Positions 24,917 to 33,552 of a stretch of DNA of 51,438 nucleotides are shown here, piece after piece; the stretch's first letter is position 1, and each line of letters starts with the position of its first letter. The translations under genes were made by a program, and so were the position numbers. The notes below the pieces were generated by a model, which saw nothing but the letters and a program-made list of their open reading frames with translations, was not told where the DNA came from and did not search any database. Origin of the DNA: a virus. The stretch is from IMG/VR virus record IMGVR_UViG_3300048924_000600, positions 1 through 51,438 of that record; one strand, written 5' to 3'.

Positions 24917-26180
24917 ACTGGCCACTCTCTTTGAGTTTGCGAACCACTGCAGATCGCGGAATGACTTTTTGCTGAAGGCGCAAATCATCGGTCTGGGCTT
25001 CTGCCAGATTGCGATCCTTCACTTCGGATTCAGTCGGAATTTCGAGAGGGTTGAATTCATAGTTCAGGTCGTCGGGCGCAACGCCCAGCGTAGAGCGAAT
25101 TAAAACCTCGTCGATCTGGTTCAGGAATTTCCTGTACTTCATTTCCTGATCGCCACGAACGCGGTTGTAGTAGTTCTTTGCATCCCCCTGACCAGAATCA
25201 CCCAGACCTTTTGACTGCACGCCAAATAAGCGCGTCATAGGCTGTTTGGCCGCTCCTGCTGTCCATTCCATGAGAACGGAGAGGATTTCACCCAGGCCAC
25301 CGAATGAAATCGGCTTACGCTCGAATGTCTCCGTGCTGTCCATGAGGGCCAGCCTGAACATGGATTTCAGCATCCCGAAATTCAGGAAACGGTTCATGAT
25401 GGACTGGTCCATATCACCCGAGGAAAGGTCCGTAGCCAGATTTTCGCGGGAAATCACATCAACATTGGCTTCCAGAATGAGCGACGCGATACCGGCTTTC
25501 GCTGCGGCTGAGTCCTTCAAATCCTCCATGCATCGCCTTAATACGCTGTCATCCCATCCGTTATTCAGCAACCGCAAGCGCGGCGGCAGGGCTTCACCAG
25601 GCGCAATAATGAAATGGCTGTGGTGGACGTTCTGCACCCCGCCGTTTATCCGGTAGGTTTCCGCTCGCATGTAGTTTTCTGCGGTCGGATCCGAATAGTT
25701 GTAGGTAGAGGGGGAAATCATCGTTCTGTCGAGATTCACCAGACGTTTAAGCGAACCCTGTTTTATTTTGTCTAGTTCTAACGGCTGGCCCAGCTCCTGA
25801 TCGGTAATCAGCAAAACGCCAGCACCACCGTAAACGCCAGCCCAGGTAAAAGCGGCCTGTGTTCTTTCCTGAAGCTCGAATAATTTTTCAGCCTCATGAA
25901 TTTTCGCCGCATCTTTGCCAGTAAAGGTCCGCCATTCCCGCGTGGCATCCTCTACCGGGTGATCGACTACGGCCCCCGCTATCCAGTTATCGAAATAAGC
26001 GGCTTCCATTTCCAGATAATCATTGAGCTGGGTAATGGTGAAGCGGTTATAAGAGCGACGGTCGCGATTCGTTCCCATGCCTGTGACGACATTAGAAAGA
26101 CTGTCAAAGACAGGCATCACCCCGCCGCTGTTGGTTAATTTAAAGCGGGGCTTAGCCGCCTGGTTTTCTTTCTCGGCCAT
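24768..26180 (-). CDS. portal protein (DUF1073)
   Basis: The 470-residue product (VVTGMGTNRDRRSYNRFTIT; AYFDNWIAGAVVDHPVEDAT; MTRLFGVQSKGLGDSGQGDA then KNYYNRVRGDQE) matches the DUF1073 portal family. It forms the dodecameric ring at the packaging vertex. The gene starts 3 bases from the terminase stop and ends within the head morphogenesis frame. Confidence 0.87.
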   Translation of the reverse strand: MAEKENQAAKPRFKLTNSGGVMPVFDSLSNVVTGMGTNRDRRSYNRFTITQLNDYLEMEAAYFDNWIAGAVVDHPVEDATREWRTFTGKDAAKIHEAEKLFELQERTQAAFTWAGVYGGAGVLLITDQELGQPLELDKIKQGSLKRLVNLDRTMISPSTYNYSDPTAENYMRAETYRINGGVQNVHHSHFIIAPGEALPPRLRLLNNGWDDSVLRRCMEDLKDSAAAKAGIASLILEANVDVISRENLATDLSSGDMDQSIMNRFLNFGMLKSMFRLALMDSTETFERKPISFGGLGEILSVLMEWTAGAAKQPMTRLFGVQSKGLGDSGQGDAKNYYNRVRGDQEMKYRKFLNQIDEVLIRSTLGVAPDDLNYEFNPLEIPTESEVKDRNLAEAQTDDLRLQQKVIPRSAVVRKLKESGQYVISEKFLKRVEEDERAEAAGEFRFNFGETEKENSGTGDTPPSSSAADD

Positions 26181-26183
26181 AAT

Positions 26184-27722
26184 TTACCATTCGTTGTATG
26201 GGGTGACGCCGCTGTCAAACGCCTCTTTAATGGCATCCATCATCGGATCAAGCTGGTCATCGTGAGTGTTAAACGCGGCGTTGATACCCTCCATTTCCTG
26301 TAGGAAATCACTTACCCAGGGAGCGGAGGCCGGAAGCCTGATGTAACCAGACTCGATCCAGCCCTGCGTATCCATGAGGCGGGTGTATTTGTCCTGATCG
26401 CGCTGTATTGCGCTTATAGGGCAGAGAGCGCCCTTGCGGATAGACTGAATCAGGCCAGTACCGGAAGATTTATCCTCAACGGCCATGAAGCGCAGCGGCC
26501 CGTTCTGCATCGGCTTGCACTTGTTCCAGAACGCGATGGCTCGCCTTTTCAGCTCGTCGGATTCCCATTTCCCGCGTATCAGGTCAATCAGATAGAGATA
26601 ACCGTCAACGCCCAGCCCCCAGTGCTCGAAAACAGAGAAGTCATTAACTTCTTTTATTTTCTGCGCCGTATCAGCGTAAATGGCGCGCCACTTCAGTTTC
26701 GGAAGCTGCGTATACTCCCCGAACCACGCCGATTTAATCAGGCCGCCACCTTTCGCCGCTGGCCGTTGCTGGTACAACGCATTCCAGACCAGTGATCCGC
26801 GCTGTTTGCACTTCTCCACAAAGGCCTGAGGCATTCGCTCAGGAAAAAGAATTTCGCCTTTTTTTCTCAGCGCATATTTTTTCCCGTTCAGTTCGTGGTA
26901 TTCGTCCTTTTCGGCTTCCATGGGGAAACTGACCACCCGCCACTCTTCGCCGCCCTCCTGCGCTTTCTTCAGAAGCTGCCCCGCCAGATCGTCCTTATGC
27001 CAGCGGGTCAGGATAATGATGACGCCGTTTAATTTCGGATCAGCACGTGTGAAAAATGTCGTGTCGTACCAGTCCATGACTGTTTCCTGGTACACCGGAG
27101 AAGACGCGGTTTTGTAATCCTTTGCAGGGTCATCGATGATGCCGATCTGCATCCCCTGACCAGTGATACCACCATTAACGCCAGCAGCACGGTATGAGCC
27201 ACCAGCAAGCTGGCCTCTTTCGTCTACTGTCTCCCACAGTTCAGCCGTCCTGATAGCGCCGTTACGACCTCCACCCAGCCTTGTTTGCGGGTAAACGTCA
27301 CGATAACGCTCGCCTTCAATGATGCGCTGCGTATCGCGTGACATACGGTTAGCCAGGTCTGAAGAGTACGAACACGAAATCACGTTCCAGTCGGGATGTT
27401 TCCCCAGCACCTTTGCAGGGAATCGACGAGAGGCCAGTTCACTTTTACCAGAACGAGGGGGAGCGAAAATCATCAGGCGCGGCATCAGGCCTTTTTCCAC
27501 GTCCTCCAGAAATTTATCCAGCTCAAGACAGATTAATTCGTTAAACCAGCCCGTCTCATAGGTCGGGTGAGTGTAGAGCGTGAAATCCAGCATCGACTCC
27601 CGCGCTTTTTCTACTGCCCTTTTTTTAAATCCCTCCAGGATCTGCCTGTTCGTCAGCTCCCGCTTATTCCTGGTCGTCTGGTGGTGCTTCCCTGTCTGAG
27701 AGTTGATCGCTAAATCTGCCAT
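26184..27722 (-). CDS. terminase large subunit
   Basis: The 512-residue product has a Walker A site at residues 88-94 (PPRSGKS), a likely coupling region (VIIILTRWHKDDLAGQL) and a C-terminal nuclease domain (WRAIYADTAQKIKEVNDFSV, with Asp, and KSSGTGLIQSIRKG; HDDQLDPMMDAI near the end). It drives DNA packaging and cutting. The start at 27722 has GGAG 8 bases upstream and overlaps the small-subunit gene by 59 bases. Confidence 0.92.
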   Translation of the reverse strand: MADLAINSQTGKHHQTTRNKRELTNRQILEGFKKRAVEKARESMLDFTLYTHPTYETGWFNELICLELDKFLEDVEKGLMPRLMIFAPPRSGKSELASRRFPAKVLGKHPDWNVISCSYSSDLANRMSRDTQRIIEGERYRDVYPQTRLGGGRNGAIRTAELWETVDERGQLAGGSYRAAGVNGGITGQGMQIGIIDDPAKDYKTASSPVYQETVMDWYDTTFFTRADPKLNGVIIILTRWHKDDLAGQLLKKAQEGGEEWRVVSFPMEAEKDEYHELNGKKYALRKKGEILFPERMPQAFVEKCKQRGSLVWNALYQQRPAAKGGGLIKSAWFGEYTQLPKLKWRAIYADTAQKIKEVNDFSVFEHWGLGVDGYLYLIDLIRGKWESDELKRRAIAFWNKCKPMQNGPLRFMAVEDKSSGTGLIQSIRKGALCPISAIQRDQDKYTRLMDTQGWIESGYIRLPASAPWVSDFLQEMEGINAAFNTHDDQLDPMMDAIKEAFDSGVTPYNEW

Positions 27723-28752
27723 AACCTAAACTCCGCAAAGCATCGTTCAACTGTTCATCAGTGATGTCGTTTTCCTCCGGCTCCGGATCCTCACCCTCTT
27801 TTTTCGCCGCCCAATTTTTTCTGGCCTCAATTATTTTCAGGAGATCCCGGCGTGCTGCCTCCTGATTAGCCATGCGAACTTCTAACCCGTTCTGTGTCTG
27901 CTTAATCCCTGCATACAGCCAGCGGGCATCACCTTCCAGCTGAGTGGTATCAGCAACAAAGAGCTGCGTTTCCCCCTCTCCGTTGCACTTAGGGCAATCT
28001 TCATTGGGAAAACCTGTCTCGACGAATCCAAGCCCGCCGTATTCAGGTTCCTCTTTGCCGTCTGTGCTGGCCTTCTCTGCTGCCTTGTCGAATTCCTCGA
28101 TATCACGCCACTGATAAAGATGACGCTCGCCCCAGCAGTGCCGGCAGTTAACGCGGCGATACTGAACGAGTTCATTTGGGTTAGCGCTGGCGATAGCAGA
28201 GAGCTGGTGAATAATTTCGTCTTCGGTGAGTGAAAGGCGTTGCTGGCGTTTATCTCTGAGAAAACTTACTGCACGAAAAACCCTGGCATTTCTCAGCATT
28301 CTTGAAGCGTTCGAATGGGCTGTGTTTCCTTCCCCTTCGTAGCCAGCAATCCGGTACGCATCGACAAGTTTTTTTCCTGCCGCGACGTTCTCAGCAAAAA
28401 TTCCCTGTTTTTCTGATAGCCCGAAATCCGCGGGGTTGAAGCTTAGAAAAAAATTCTCAGAATTATTTTTTTCTGTGGGTAATTTTGAAACCCGTTCATC
28501 ATCAAGCCTGCTGGATTTTCCAGTTTCCACTTTCCGTTTTTCCACTTTTTTAGTTTCCATTTTTTTTGTGGAAACTTTTTTAGTGGAAACCTTCTCGGTG
28601 GGAACTTTTTTCTTTCCCTTTACCCAGCCTTCATCCCTGATTTTGTTGTTTATCGTGGTATGACTGATGCCGTACTTTCTTCCCAGCTGACGGGCCGATG
28701 TACCATCAGTTTCATACTCGCGTCTGATGGCCCCCCAGTCCGTTTCGTTCAT
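27664..28752 (-). CDS. terminase small subunit with HTH, repeat linker and zinc finger
   Basis: The 362-residue product is a multi-part fusion. A helix-turn-helix (EYETDGTSARQLGRKYGISH, then TTINNKIRDEGW) comes first, followed by a lysine-rich repeat linker (KKVPTEKVSTKKVSTKKMET, residues about 47-75). A terminase small-subunit domain (LSEKQGIFAENVAAGKKLVD, then AYRIAGYEGE) follows, then a zinc-finger-like segment (CRHCWGERHLYQW and CPKCNGEGE). It selects the packaging site. Many TerS proteins are half this size. The linker DNA (about 28520-28615) is a run of short repeats with inverted copies. Confidence 0.85.
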   Translation of the reverse strand: MNETDWGAIRREYETDGTSARQLGRKYGISHTTINNKIRDEGWVKGKKKVPTEKVSTKKVSTKKMETKKVEKRKVETGKSSRLDDERVSKLPTEKNNSENFFLSFNPADFGLSEKQGIFAENVAAGKKLVDAYRIAGYEGEGNTAHSNASRMLRNARVFRAVSFLRDKRQQRLSLTEDEIIHQLSAIASANPNELVQYRRVNCRHCWGERHLYQWRDIEEFDKAAEKASTDGKEEPEYGGLGFVETGFPNEDCPKCNGEGETQLFVADTTQLEGDARWLYAGIKQTQNGLEVRMANQEAARRDLLKIIEARKNWAAKKEGEDPEPEENDITDEQLNDALRSLGYGRFSDQLSDREAPPDDQE

Positions 28753-29009
28753 CAGTCACCGCCCTGTTCTTTCTCCCGCCTCAGTAATTCGTGGTAAGCA
28801 CGCGCATCACCGCTTTTCGCTTTCCGGTATAAGGCGGCTCTTATCTGTGCCTCTCCCTTTGCCCTGCCTTTGCGTATGGCCTCACGGAAACGAGAAATCT
28901 CGCTGTGCTGTTTCTTCAGTTCCGGAAGGTTGATATCCAGTACATCGGCAATTTGCTGTTCACTCATCCGGCACGCGGCGAGTGATTCAACTTCGGCATA
29001 AGGGATCAT
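28752..29009 (-). CDS. small DNA-binding-type protein before TerS
   Basis: The 85-residue product (VESLAACRMSEQQIADVLDI, then NLPELKKQHSEISRFREAIR; AQIRAALYRKAKSGD) resembles a short helix-turn-helix followed by a basic helical region, similar to N-terminal parts of small terminases. It overlaps the TerS start by one base and the glycosyltransferase stop by 4 bases. It may assist packaging or be an accessory DNA-binding protein. Confidence 0.55.
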   Translation of the reverse strand: MIPYAEVESLAACRMSEQQIADVLDINLPELKKQHSEISRFREAIRKGRAKGEAQIRAALYRKAKSGDARAYHELLRREKEQGGD

Positions 29010-29872
29010 TTTCCACCCCCGATTTTTTCAGGAGCGGATTTTTTATGTTTCTCGTGGAGGATTTTTACTGCGGCATTGTTCCAGCTCACCTGATGATGGA
29101 TGCGCTTATGGGTTGAGCCCATCAGGGAAATTTTCACGCATGAGGGAGCGTGCATCACCGAGTAAAAACTTTTGACGTAAGTACCTGAAGCAAGGTAAAG
29201 CTCCGTCATGCCACCGCCGCTTTTCTGTGTCTGCTGCTGAAGCAATTGCACAGCGCCGACCGTCATGAACAACTCACCACGTCGCCCGAGCGTTGCATAG
29301 GTACTCACGTCCTCGTTTATTCTCCCCATGAAGGCAAAAGGCCTGTCAGTGGAGCAAATAAAGCTGTTCATGGCCTTACGCTTAAGCCAGGCCGCATTGT
29401 TCGAATCTCCCAGGAAATCCCCGCCCTGCGCCATAGCGATGGTCGTCGCGGGTATGTTGATGTAGTAATCCAGCATCGCACTCAGTACATCATCCATATT
29501 GGTGATCAGTCTGTAGGTGCGGTCCAGATTCTTATCAACGCGAAACTGGAATTCCTTGTAATCGTCATCGAACTGGATGAAGTATTTACAGCCCACCTTC
29601 TCCGACAGTTCAAAGCAGGCGTTACGGGCGTAGAAAATTGAGCGCCTGTCACCGAAGTTATCCGCTTCATCGAACCGGCTGGCGATATCCCTTTTGGAGA
29701 AAACCAGAACCTTGTCGCCGTATATCTCCAGGTACTGATCCCGGGTGTTATCTTCATCATCGATAACGATGAAAATCTTACCCGTGTAACCGGACCGTTT
29801 TAGCAGGTTATACGTGTAAACTTTTTCTGGCCGTCCGTTGGTCAGGATGAACGCACAGAAATCATCACGCAT
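29006..29872 (-). CDS. glycosyltransferase, TET-associated (TAGT) type
   Basis: The 288-residue product (CAFILTNGRPEKVYTYNLLK; GYTGKIFIVIDDEDNTRDQY; RRSIFYARNACFEL; YFIQFDDDYKEFQF) has a GT-A type fold with the acidic DDD motif near residue 104. It fits the TET-associated glycosyltransferases described in phage DNA-modification clusters. Those enzymes are predicted to add sugars to modified bases in DNA. No TET/JBP dioxygenase is present here, so the acceptor is unclear. It is coupled (8-base overlap) to the ParB-domain gene upstream. Confidence 0.62.
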   Translation of the reverse strand: MRDDFCAFILTNGRPEKVYTYNLLKRSGYTGKIFIVIDDEDNTRDQYLEIYGDKVLVFSKRDIASRFDEADNFGDRRSIFYARNACFELSEKVGCKYFIQFDDDYKEFQFRVDKNLDRTYRLITNMDDVLSAMLDYYINIPATTIAMAQGGDFLGDSNNAAWLKRKAMNSFICSTDRPFAFMGRINEDVSTYATLGRRGELFMTVGAVQLLQQQTQKSGGGMTELYLASGTYVKSFYSVMHAPSCVKISLMGSTHKRIHHQVSWNNAAVKILHEKHKKSAPEKIGGGK

Positions 29873-30650
29873 TTTCGCCCTCTTCGCTGTAAACGATATC
29901 GACCATCTTTTTCGTCAGATGTACGAAGCCGCCCTCTATGGCTTTTTCATAGTCGATAATCACCAGCGCAGACTCTTCAAACAAAGCCTGAACCTCTGCC
30001 CCCGCGCTGGCGTAGTAATCTGCTATTTTGTTGAAGTTGAAGACCGTGTGACGCTCTGCAGCGCTCAACAGGAACTTCTCCACATCAGCAGGTAAACCAG
30101 CCTTTTTGATCCGCGACTGTAGCTCTTTTGTTTTCTCCTCGTCGTACAGCTCCCCGACCTCAGGAACGATGTCTGACGGCTCGTAAACAGGTGAGTCAAT
30201 TTTGGTGGTGTACGGGTCGTCATCGCCCCCTGGCGGCTCGATAACCACCAGCAGATCGTCAATCTCCTGTTGGGTGAAGCCCGTCAGGGAAAGATTAAAA
30301 TCCGCATCCAGCAAATCAGTTACTTCAAGCTTCAGCAGATCACTATCCCAGCCAGCGTTAAGCGGCAGTCTGTTATCTGCCAGCCGGTAGGCGCGTTTCT
30401 GCTCGTCCGTCAGGCCCGTCAGCTTTATCGTCGGCACCGAAACAATGCCGATGGCCTCCGCAGCCAGAACGCGACCATGACCAGCGATGATCTCGTCGTT
30501 CTCATCGATTAATACAGGGTTCGTCCAGCCAAATTCCTCGATGCTGGCTACCAGTTGCGCTACCTGCTCACCGTTATGGGTTCGGGCGTTTCGCGCATAT
30601 GGCGTTAGTTCCTTTAACGGGCGATATACGATCTTCAGCTTATCGTTCAT
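29865..30650 (-). CDS. ParB-domain protein linked to phage DNA modification
   Basis: About 261 residues from ATG 30650 (GGAG upstream). Residues 1-90 form a ParB N-terminal domain (RPLKELTPYARNARTHNGEQ; GWTNPVLIDENDEIIAGHGR, where GHGR is the nucleotide-binding box II). In many phages this domain is fused to a DNA methylase, but here the C-terminal half is different (YTTKIDSPVYEPSDIVPEVG; AAERHTVFNFNKIADYYASA; ALVIIDYEKAIEGGFV). Linkage to the glycosyltransferase suggests a DNA-modification role; this is inference. Confidence 0.7.
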   Translation of the reverse strand: MNDKLKIVYRPLKELTPYARNARTHNGEQVAQLVASIEEFGWTNPVLIDENDEIIAGHGRVLAAEAIGIVSVPTIKLTGLTDEQKRAYRLADNRLPLNAGWDSDLLKLEVTDLLDADFNLSLTGFTQQEIDDLLVVIEPPGGDDDPYTTKIDSPVYEPSDIVPEVGELYDEEKTKELQSRIKKAGLPADVEKFLLSAAERHTVFNFNKIADYYASAGAEVQALFEESALVIIDYEKAIEGGFVHLTKKMVDIVYSEEGENA

Positions 30651-30772
30651 ATAGCTCCGTTCTTTTATTTGTAAACGGCCAAAAATACTAGCCATTAGGC
30701 GTGCAATTGAGTTGCGCTAAGCTTGCCAATGACTACACTTTCACCAGCGTTCCGAAAATGAGAGTTACTGAT

Positions 30773-31078
30773 ATGGTCAATGGTCAAACTGAAGATAAAC
30801 CTTGTCCGGTATGTGGCTCCGATGCGACCTGGACGAATCAGGAAACAAATTTCAGAATTGCATGTGCGGGTTTTTGCGAGACCTATTCAATTTTAAATAT
30901 CACTGCGGAATACATTTCCGGAGATATGGCCCGTCGTTACGATGCGATGGAGCTTTTGAAAGAGAAAATCCTCAACGTTACTTTAACTAACAATATCCTT
31001 GCTGATTACGCTAGAGATCGTCATTCCAAAGAAATATTTGAGATTCATTACCCTGGCTATAAGTACGACAGAAAGTGA
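30773..31078 (+). CDS. small zinc-binding protein, plus strand
   Basis: About 101 residues. It has KPCPVCGSDATWTNQETNFR and ACAGFCETYSI, four Cys that may bind zinc, then a helical region (MARRYDAMELLKEKIL). It stands alone on the plus strand amid minus-strand late genes, so it is likely an accessory gene with its own promoter. ATG 30773 has GAGAG 8 bases upstream; ATG 30758 is an alternative. No family recognised. Confidence 0.5.
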   Translation: MVNGQTEDKPCPVCGSDATWTNQETNFRIACAGFCETYSILNITAEYISGDMARRYDAMELLKEKILNVTLTNNILADYARDRHSKEIFEIHYPGYKYDRK

Positions 31079-31156
31079 AATATTTAACTTTTATCCAAAA
31101 TTCTGCAATTTAGAATAAACATTATCGAAGCCCCTCGAAAGGAGCCTCTGTAATGC

Positions 31157-31375
31157 CTAGTCCAGCTGTAGAACGCCATGCTCTGTCGATTCGGAATAGG
31201 CAATAAGGCCTGTGTATTCCGGAATCTCTCGGTCATCTTCAGCAGTGAACGCCGGGATCGTTGTGTGCGTTATGCAGTATTTTGGCTGGCCGTCTTCCTC
31301 GGCGAACTTAGCCAGGCTTTTAATTTGCTCGGCGGTGAGCACCAGGGCAGTTAATCCGTTTTTATTTTCTGTCAT
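31157..31375 (-). CDS. hypothetical small protein in the lysis region
   Basis: The 72-residue product (NGLTALVLTAEQIKSLAKFA; PEYTGLIAYSESTEHGVLQL) is acidic and has no recognised family. It overlaps the end of the lipoprotein gene by 14 bases. Short proteins of this type recur at the end of phage lysis cassettes. Confidence 0.55.
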   Translation of the reverse strand: MTENKNGLTALVLTAEQIKSLAKFAEEDGQPKYCITHTTIPAFTAEDDREIPEYTGLIAYSESTEHGVLQLD

Positions 31376-31550
31376 GACAGCGTTCCTTTATTTTTTTCAC
31401 GGTGTCGCATACATCTGCAGCCACACCAAACCAGTTTCGGGCTTTCTCAAGCGAGACACAGCCCACCAATAAAAAAGGCACCAGTATTGTTACCAGTGCC
31501 ATCTTTGCGCCGCGTCGCGGAGGTCTGTGCGTCCAGTGCCTTCTGGTCAT
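31362..31550 (-). CDS. small lipoprotein, possible o-spanin
   Basis: The 62-residue product has a basic N-terminus, a hydrophobic segment (MALVTILVPFLLVGC) ending in an LVGC lipobox and a short tail with two further Cys. Position just after the endolysin suggests the Rz1 (outer-membrane spanin) role, but it lacks the proline-rich body of typical Rz1, and no Rz partner is visible in an overlapping frame. Either ATG 31550 or ATG 31502 (MALV) could start it. Confidence 0.5.
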   Translation of the reverse strand: MTRRHWTHRPPRRGAKMALVTILVPFLLVGCVSLEKARNWFGVAADVCDTVKKIKERCHDRK

Positions 31551-31556
31551 CGCTCA

Positions 31557-31934
31557 TCATCGCTTAAGCTGAAAATGCGGACCGTCCACCAGCGTCTTCC
31601 AGTCACCTCCCCATTCAACAGGGGTGTTTAATTCCTGAGCGGCCTGTTTGAAGGCTTCAGCGATTTTCCGGTAAAGCGGGAAATCCCACGAAACAGTACC
31701 GCCAACATAGGCCACAACGTCAACGGCCTCTCCGGTAAGGTGTCGGCTGTTCATGGTCTGACTTTTACCCTCAGCGTAAAGCTGCTTCTGGCGCTCCTGT
31801 GTGCGGAGACCTTCAGTAATGCCAAAATCCACTGAGGACAATTCAAGCGCACGGCGAACAACGGCCACCAGCTGTGGCTTTACCCCTTTGAGGTTGTTTT
31901 CACTGCGCTGGAAAAACTTAAAATTGTTTGTCAT
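31557..31934 (-). CDS. endolysin, M15 L-Ala-D-Glu endopeptidase
   Basis: The 125-residue product from ATG 31934 (AAAGG site) resembles T5-type endolysin. The conserved zinc ligands are visible as His65 and Asp72 in SRHLTGEAVDVVAYV and His120 in GPHFQLK. It cuts the peptide cross-bridges of peptidoglycan. No signal peptide, so it needs the holin. It overlaps the holin gene by 17 bases. Confidence 0.88.
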   Translation of the reverse strand: MTNNFKFFQRSENNLKGVKPQLVAVVRRALELSSVDFGITEGLRTQERQKQLYAEGKSQTMNSRHLTGEAVDVVAYVGGTVSWDFPLYRKIAEAFKQAAQELNTPVEWGGDWKTLVDGPHFQLKR

Positions 31935-32265
31935 CGTTAATACCTTTCTTACTAGCAAATACAGTCACAGCCGCGTTAATCAGAGAACGGCAGCGGTCTA
32001 CACCAGCACCACCGACAGCGGCACCAATAACGAAAGACCAGTCCATGTCTGATACGCCCAGCTGTTCAAAAAAACTCACTACTGCCAGTGCGACAAATCC
32101 GCAGATAAACCCAGCAGTGAATGAGCGGCGCCAGGCTACCCCGTCCCACAATGAGAAAAGCAAGGCAATAAAGAACGCAGTCATAGCGCCCTGCAATGCG
32201 AGCCTGTTCTCATGTAAAAAATGAAGTACCGGACCCCAGCCCCCTGGCGGGGTGTAGTTCTGCAT
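31918..32265 (-). CDS. holin
   Basis: The 115-residue product has two clear transmembrane segments (about residues 22-40 and 50-66) and a weaker glycine-rich third (77-90), a charged tail and position directly before the endolysin. It resembles the P2/LydA-like holin group. It permeabilises the inner membrane at lysis time. Confidence 0.8.
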   Translation of the reverse strand: MQNYTPPGGWGPVLHFLHENRLALQGAMTAFFIALLFSLWDGVAWRRSFTAGFICGFVALAVVSFFEQLGVSDMDWSFVIGAAVGGAGVDRCRSLINAAVTVFASKKGINDDKQF

Positions 32266-32287
32266 GATTCCTCCCAGATTGCAGGCA

Positions 32288-32311
32288 TAAAAAAACCGCC
32301 GTTAGGCGGTT
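32288..32311 (-). terminator. intrinsic terminator upstream of holin
   Basis: On the minus strand a 7-bp stem (aaccgcc / ggcggtt) with a four-base loop runs into seven Ts. It closes the membrane-protein gene at 32329-33093 and separates it from the lysis genes. Confidence 0.85.
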
Positions 32312-32328
32312 ATAGTTGAACTTTGAAA

Positions 32329-33093
32329 TTATTCTGCTCTTTTTACTTTTTCCCATTCAGTTTTCAAGCATTTCTGAGTAAGTTTAATTAATTTATCAAC
32401 TTCGGTTGAAAGCATATCATATGCTTTGCTGTACCCGTATTTTGGGTCTTCAATTTTCCCGCCACAGGCCCGGATTGTATAAATCCGTGCCATAATAGAG
32501 GTTGATATTAATTCACTCGGGTTAAGCATCAAATCTATTTTGTGGACCAATAAATCAAACTTTTTATTTGCAACTCTTGACTCAAGTGCTTTGCTCTGAA
32601 AGAAATCGCTTCTCTTTTTGTATTCTTCTAATGCACCAGCATTATTAGCATTACTTGCTAATAATGGCTCGAAATCTTTTAATGCTTTTGCAGCACAAGT
32701 AACATCGTACGCTATTTCGAACTTTTCGAACCCATAAACACATACTTCAGATATCAAGTCGCGTAATTCTTTAATCCAAATTTGACGATTATTAGAAAGC
32801 ACCTGAAGATTGAAATTGCGCTCTGCAATTAGTTGTTGGGAGTCTCGGTCAGCTTCTATTGACTGCTGCTGAAGCGCTCTATCCTCTTGAAGCTGCTTCG
32901 CATTTGCTTTGTACGTTTTCCATGCAATCAGTGCAGGGATAAGGCCTCCGAGCAAAGCCGCCACTGCTGTGAGGAGTGGACCTTTAAGATCCGCTGGCGA
33001 TTCAATTATGATTTTAGGGATGCTACTGAGCGCAACAGATAATAAATCACTATGTTCAAATGGAAGTCGAAAAGGAATACCTTGCCAAGCCAT
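32329..33093 (-). CDS. membrane-anchored coiled-coil protein
   Basis: The 254-residue product has one strong membrane segment (about residues 38-58, LLTAVAALLGGLIPALIAW), then a basic and glutamine-rich coiled coil (about 62-100) and a helical cytoplasmic or periplasmic domain. No family recognised with confidence. It is AT-rich, has its own terminator and lies next to the putative defence cassette, so a superinfection-exclusion or lysogenic function is possible but not shown. Confidence 0.55.
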   Translation of the reverse strand: MAWQGIPFRLPFEHSDLLSVALSSIPKIIIESPADLKGPLLTAVAALLGGLIPALIAWKTYKANAKQLQEDRALQQQSIEADRDSQQLIAERNFNLQVLSNNRQIWIKELRDLISEVCVYGFEKFEIAYDVTCAAKALKDFEPLLASNANNAGALEEYKKRSDFFQSKALESRVANKKFDLLVHKIDLMLNPSELISTSIMARIYTIRACGGKIEDPKYGYSKAYDMLSTEVDKLIKLTQKCLKTEWEKVKRAE

Positions 33094-33202
33094 AAACTCC
33101 TCCTGTGTTAAGGAGTTATTTTAACAGCCCTATCAATTCTCTTTCCATCGATTTGCTAGCTAATGTGGCAATACTTTTTCCGTCAAAATTGGTAATAAAC
33201 AG

Positions 33203-33260
33203 GGAAGCACACTACCCAACAAACCACCCCAGGTTAGTTGGACGGCGTAATGTGCTTTCC
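33203..33260. ncRNA. long imperfect hairpin, possible small RNA
   Basis: ggaagcaca at 33203-33211 pairs with tgtgctttcc at 33251-33260 (one bulged T). Inside, ccaac (33216-33220) pairs with gttgg (33237-33241) and aacc (33222-33225) with ggtt (33232-33235). Together these form one extended stem-loop in a noncoding gap; direction is unknown. Confidence 0.3.
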
Positions 33261-33452
33261 TGTCGTTAGGTTCGCGTTAAAGCCATCATCTTTGCGATAA
33301 ACTCGGACTGATGTCTAATGCCAGTCATATCACATGATAAGACATTTGAACGTAGTCCCCTTCCATTTCCCATTTCCTTAACTGGCTTTTCAAAGACCGT
33401 TTGGGAATGAGCCTCTCCATAACGATGCCAGCAGGTTTCCTCCAGATATAGA

Positions 33453-33474
33453 AAACCCGCTCAGAGGCGGGTTT
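33453..33474 (-). terminator. terminator after the ATPase/nuclease cassette
   Basis: An 8-bp stem (aaacccgc / gcgggttt) with a short loop. On the minus strand it is followed by TTTTC. It lies about 80 bases beyond the stop of the nuclease gene. Confidence 0.65.
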
Positions 33475-33552
33475 ATATAACTTGCGCAATTTATCAAAAC
33501 TTACATAAAATCATATCAAAACAGTCCAGAATTGCAACCGTTTTGTACAAAA

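Larger units (their letters stand above)
33094..33552. other. noncoding stretch with structured element and terminator
   Basis: No protein gene seen. It holds a long imperfect hairpin at 33203-33260 and a terminator at 33453-33474. The rest includes likely promoter sequence of the membrane-protein gene. Confidence 0.5.

Noticed and set aside
28520-28615. CRISPR-like look of the terS repeat tract
   Set aside because: Repeats are short, in coding frame, without unique spacers or cas genes.
31120-31150. Hairpin-like gcccct/aggagc after the zinc-binding gene
   Set aside because: Stem has mismatches and no T-run in the right place.
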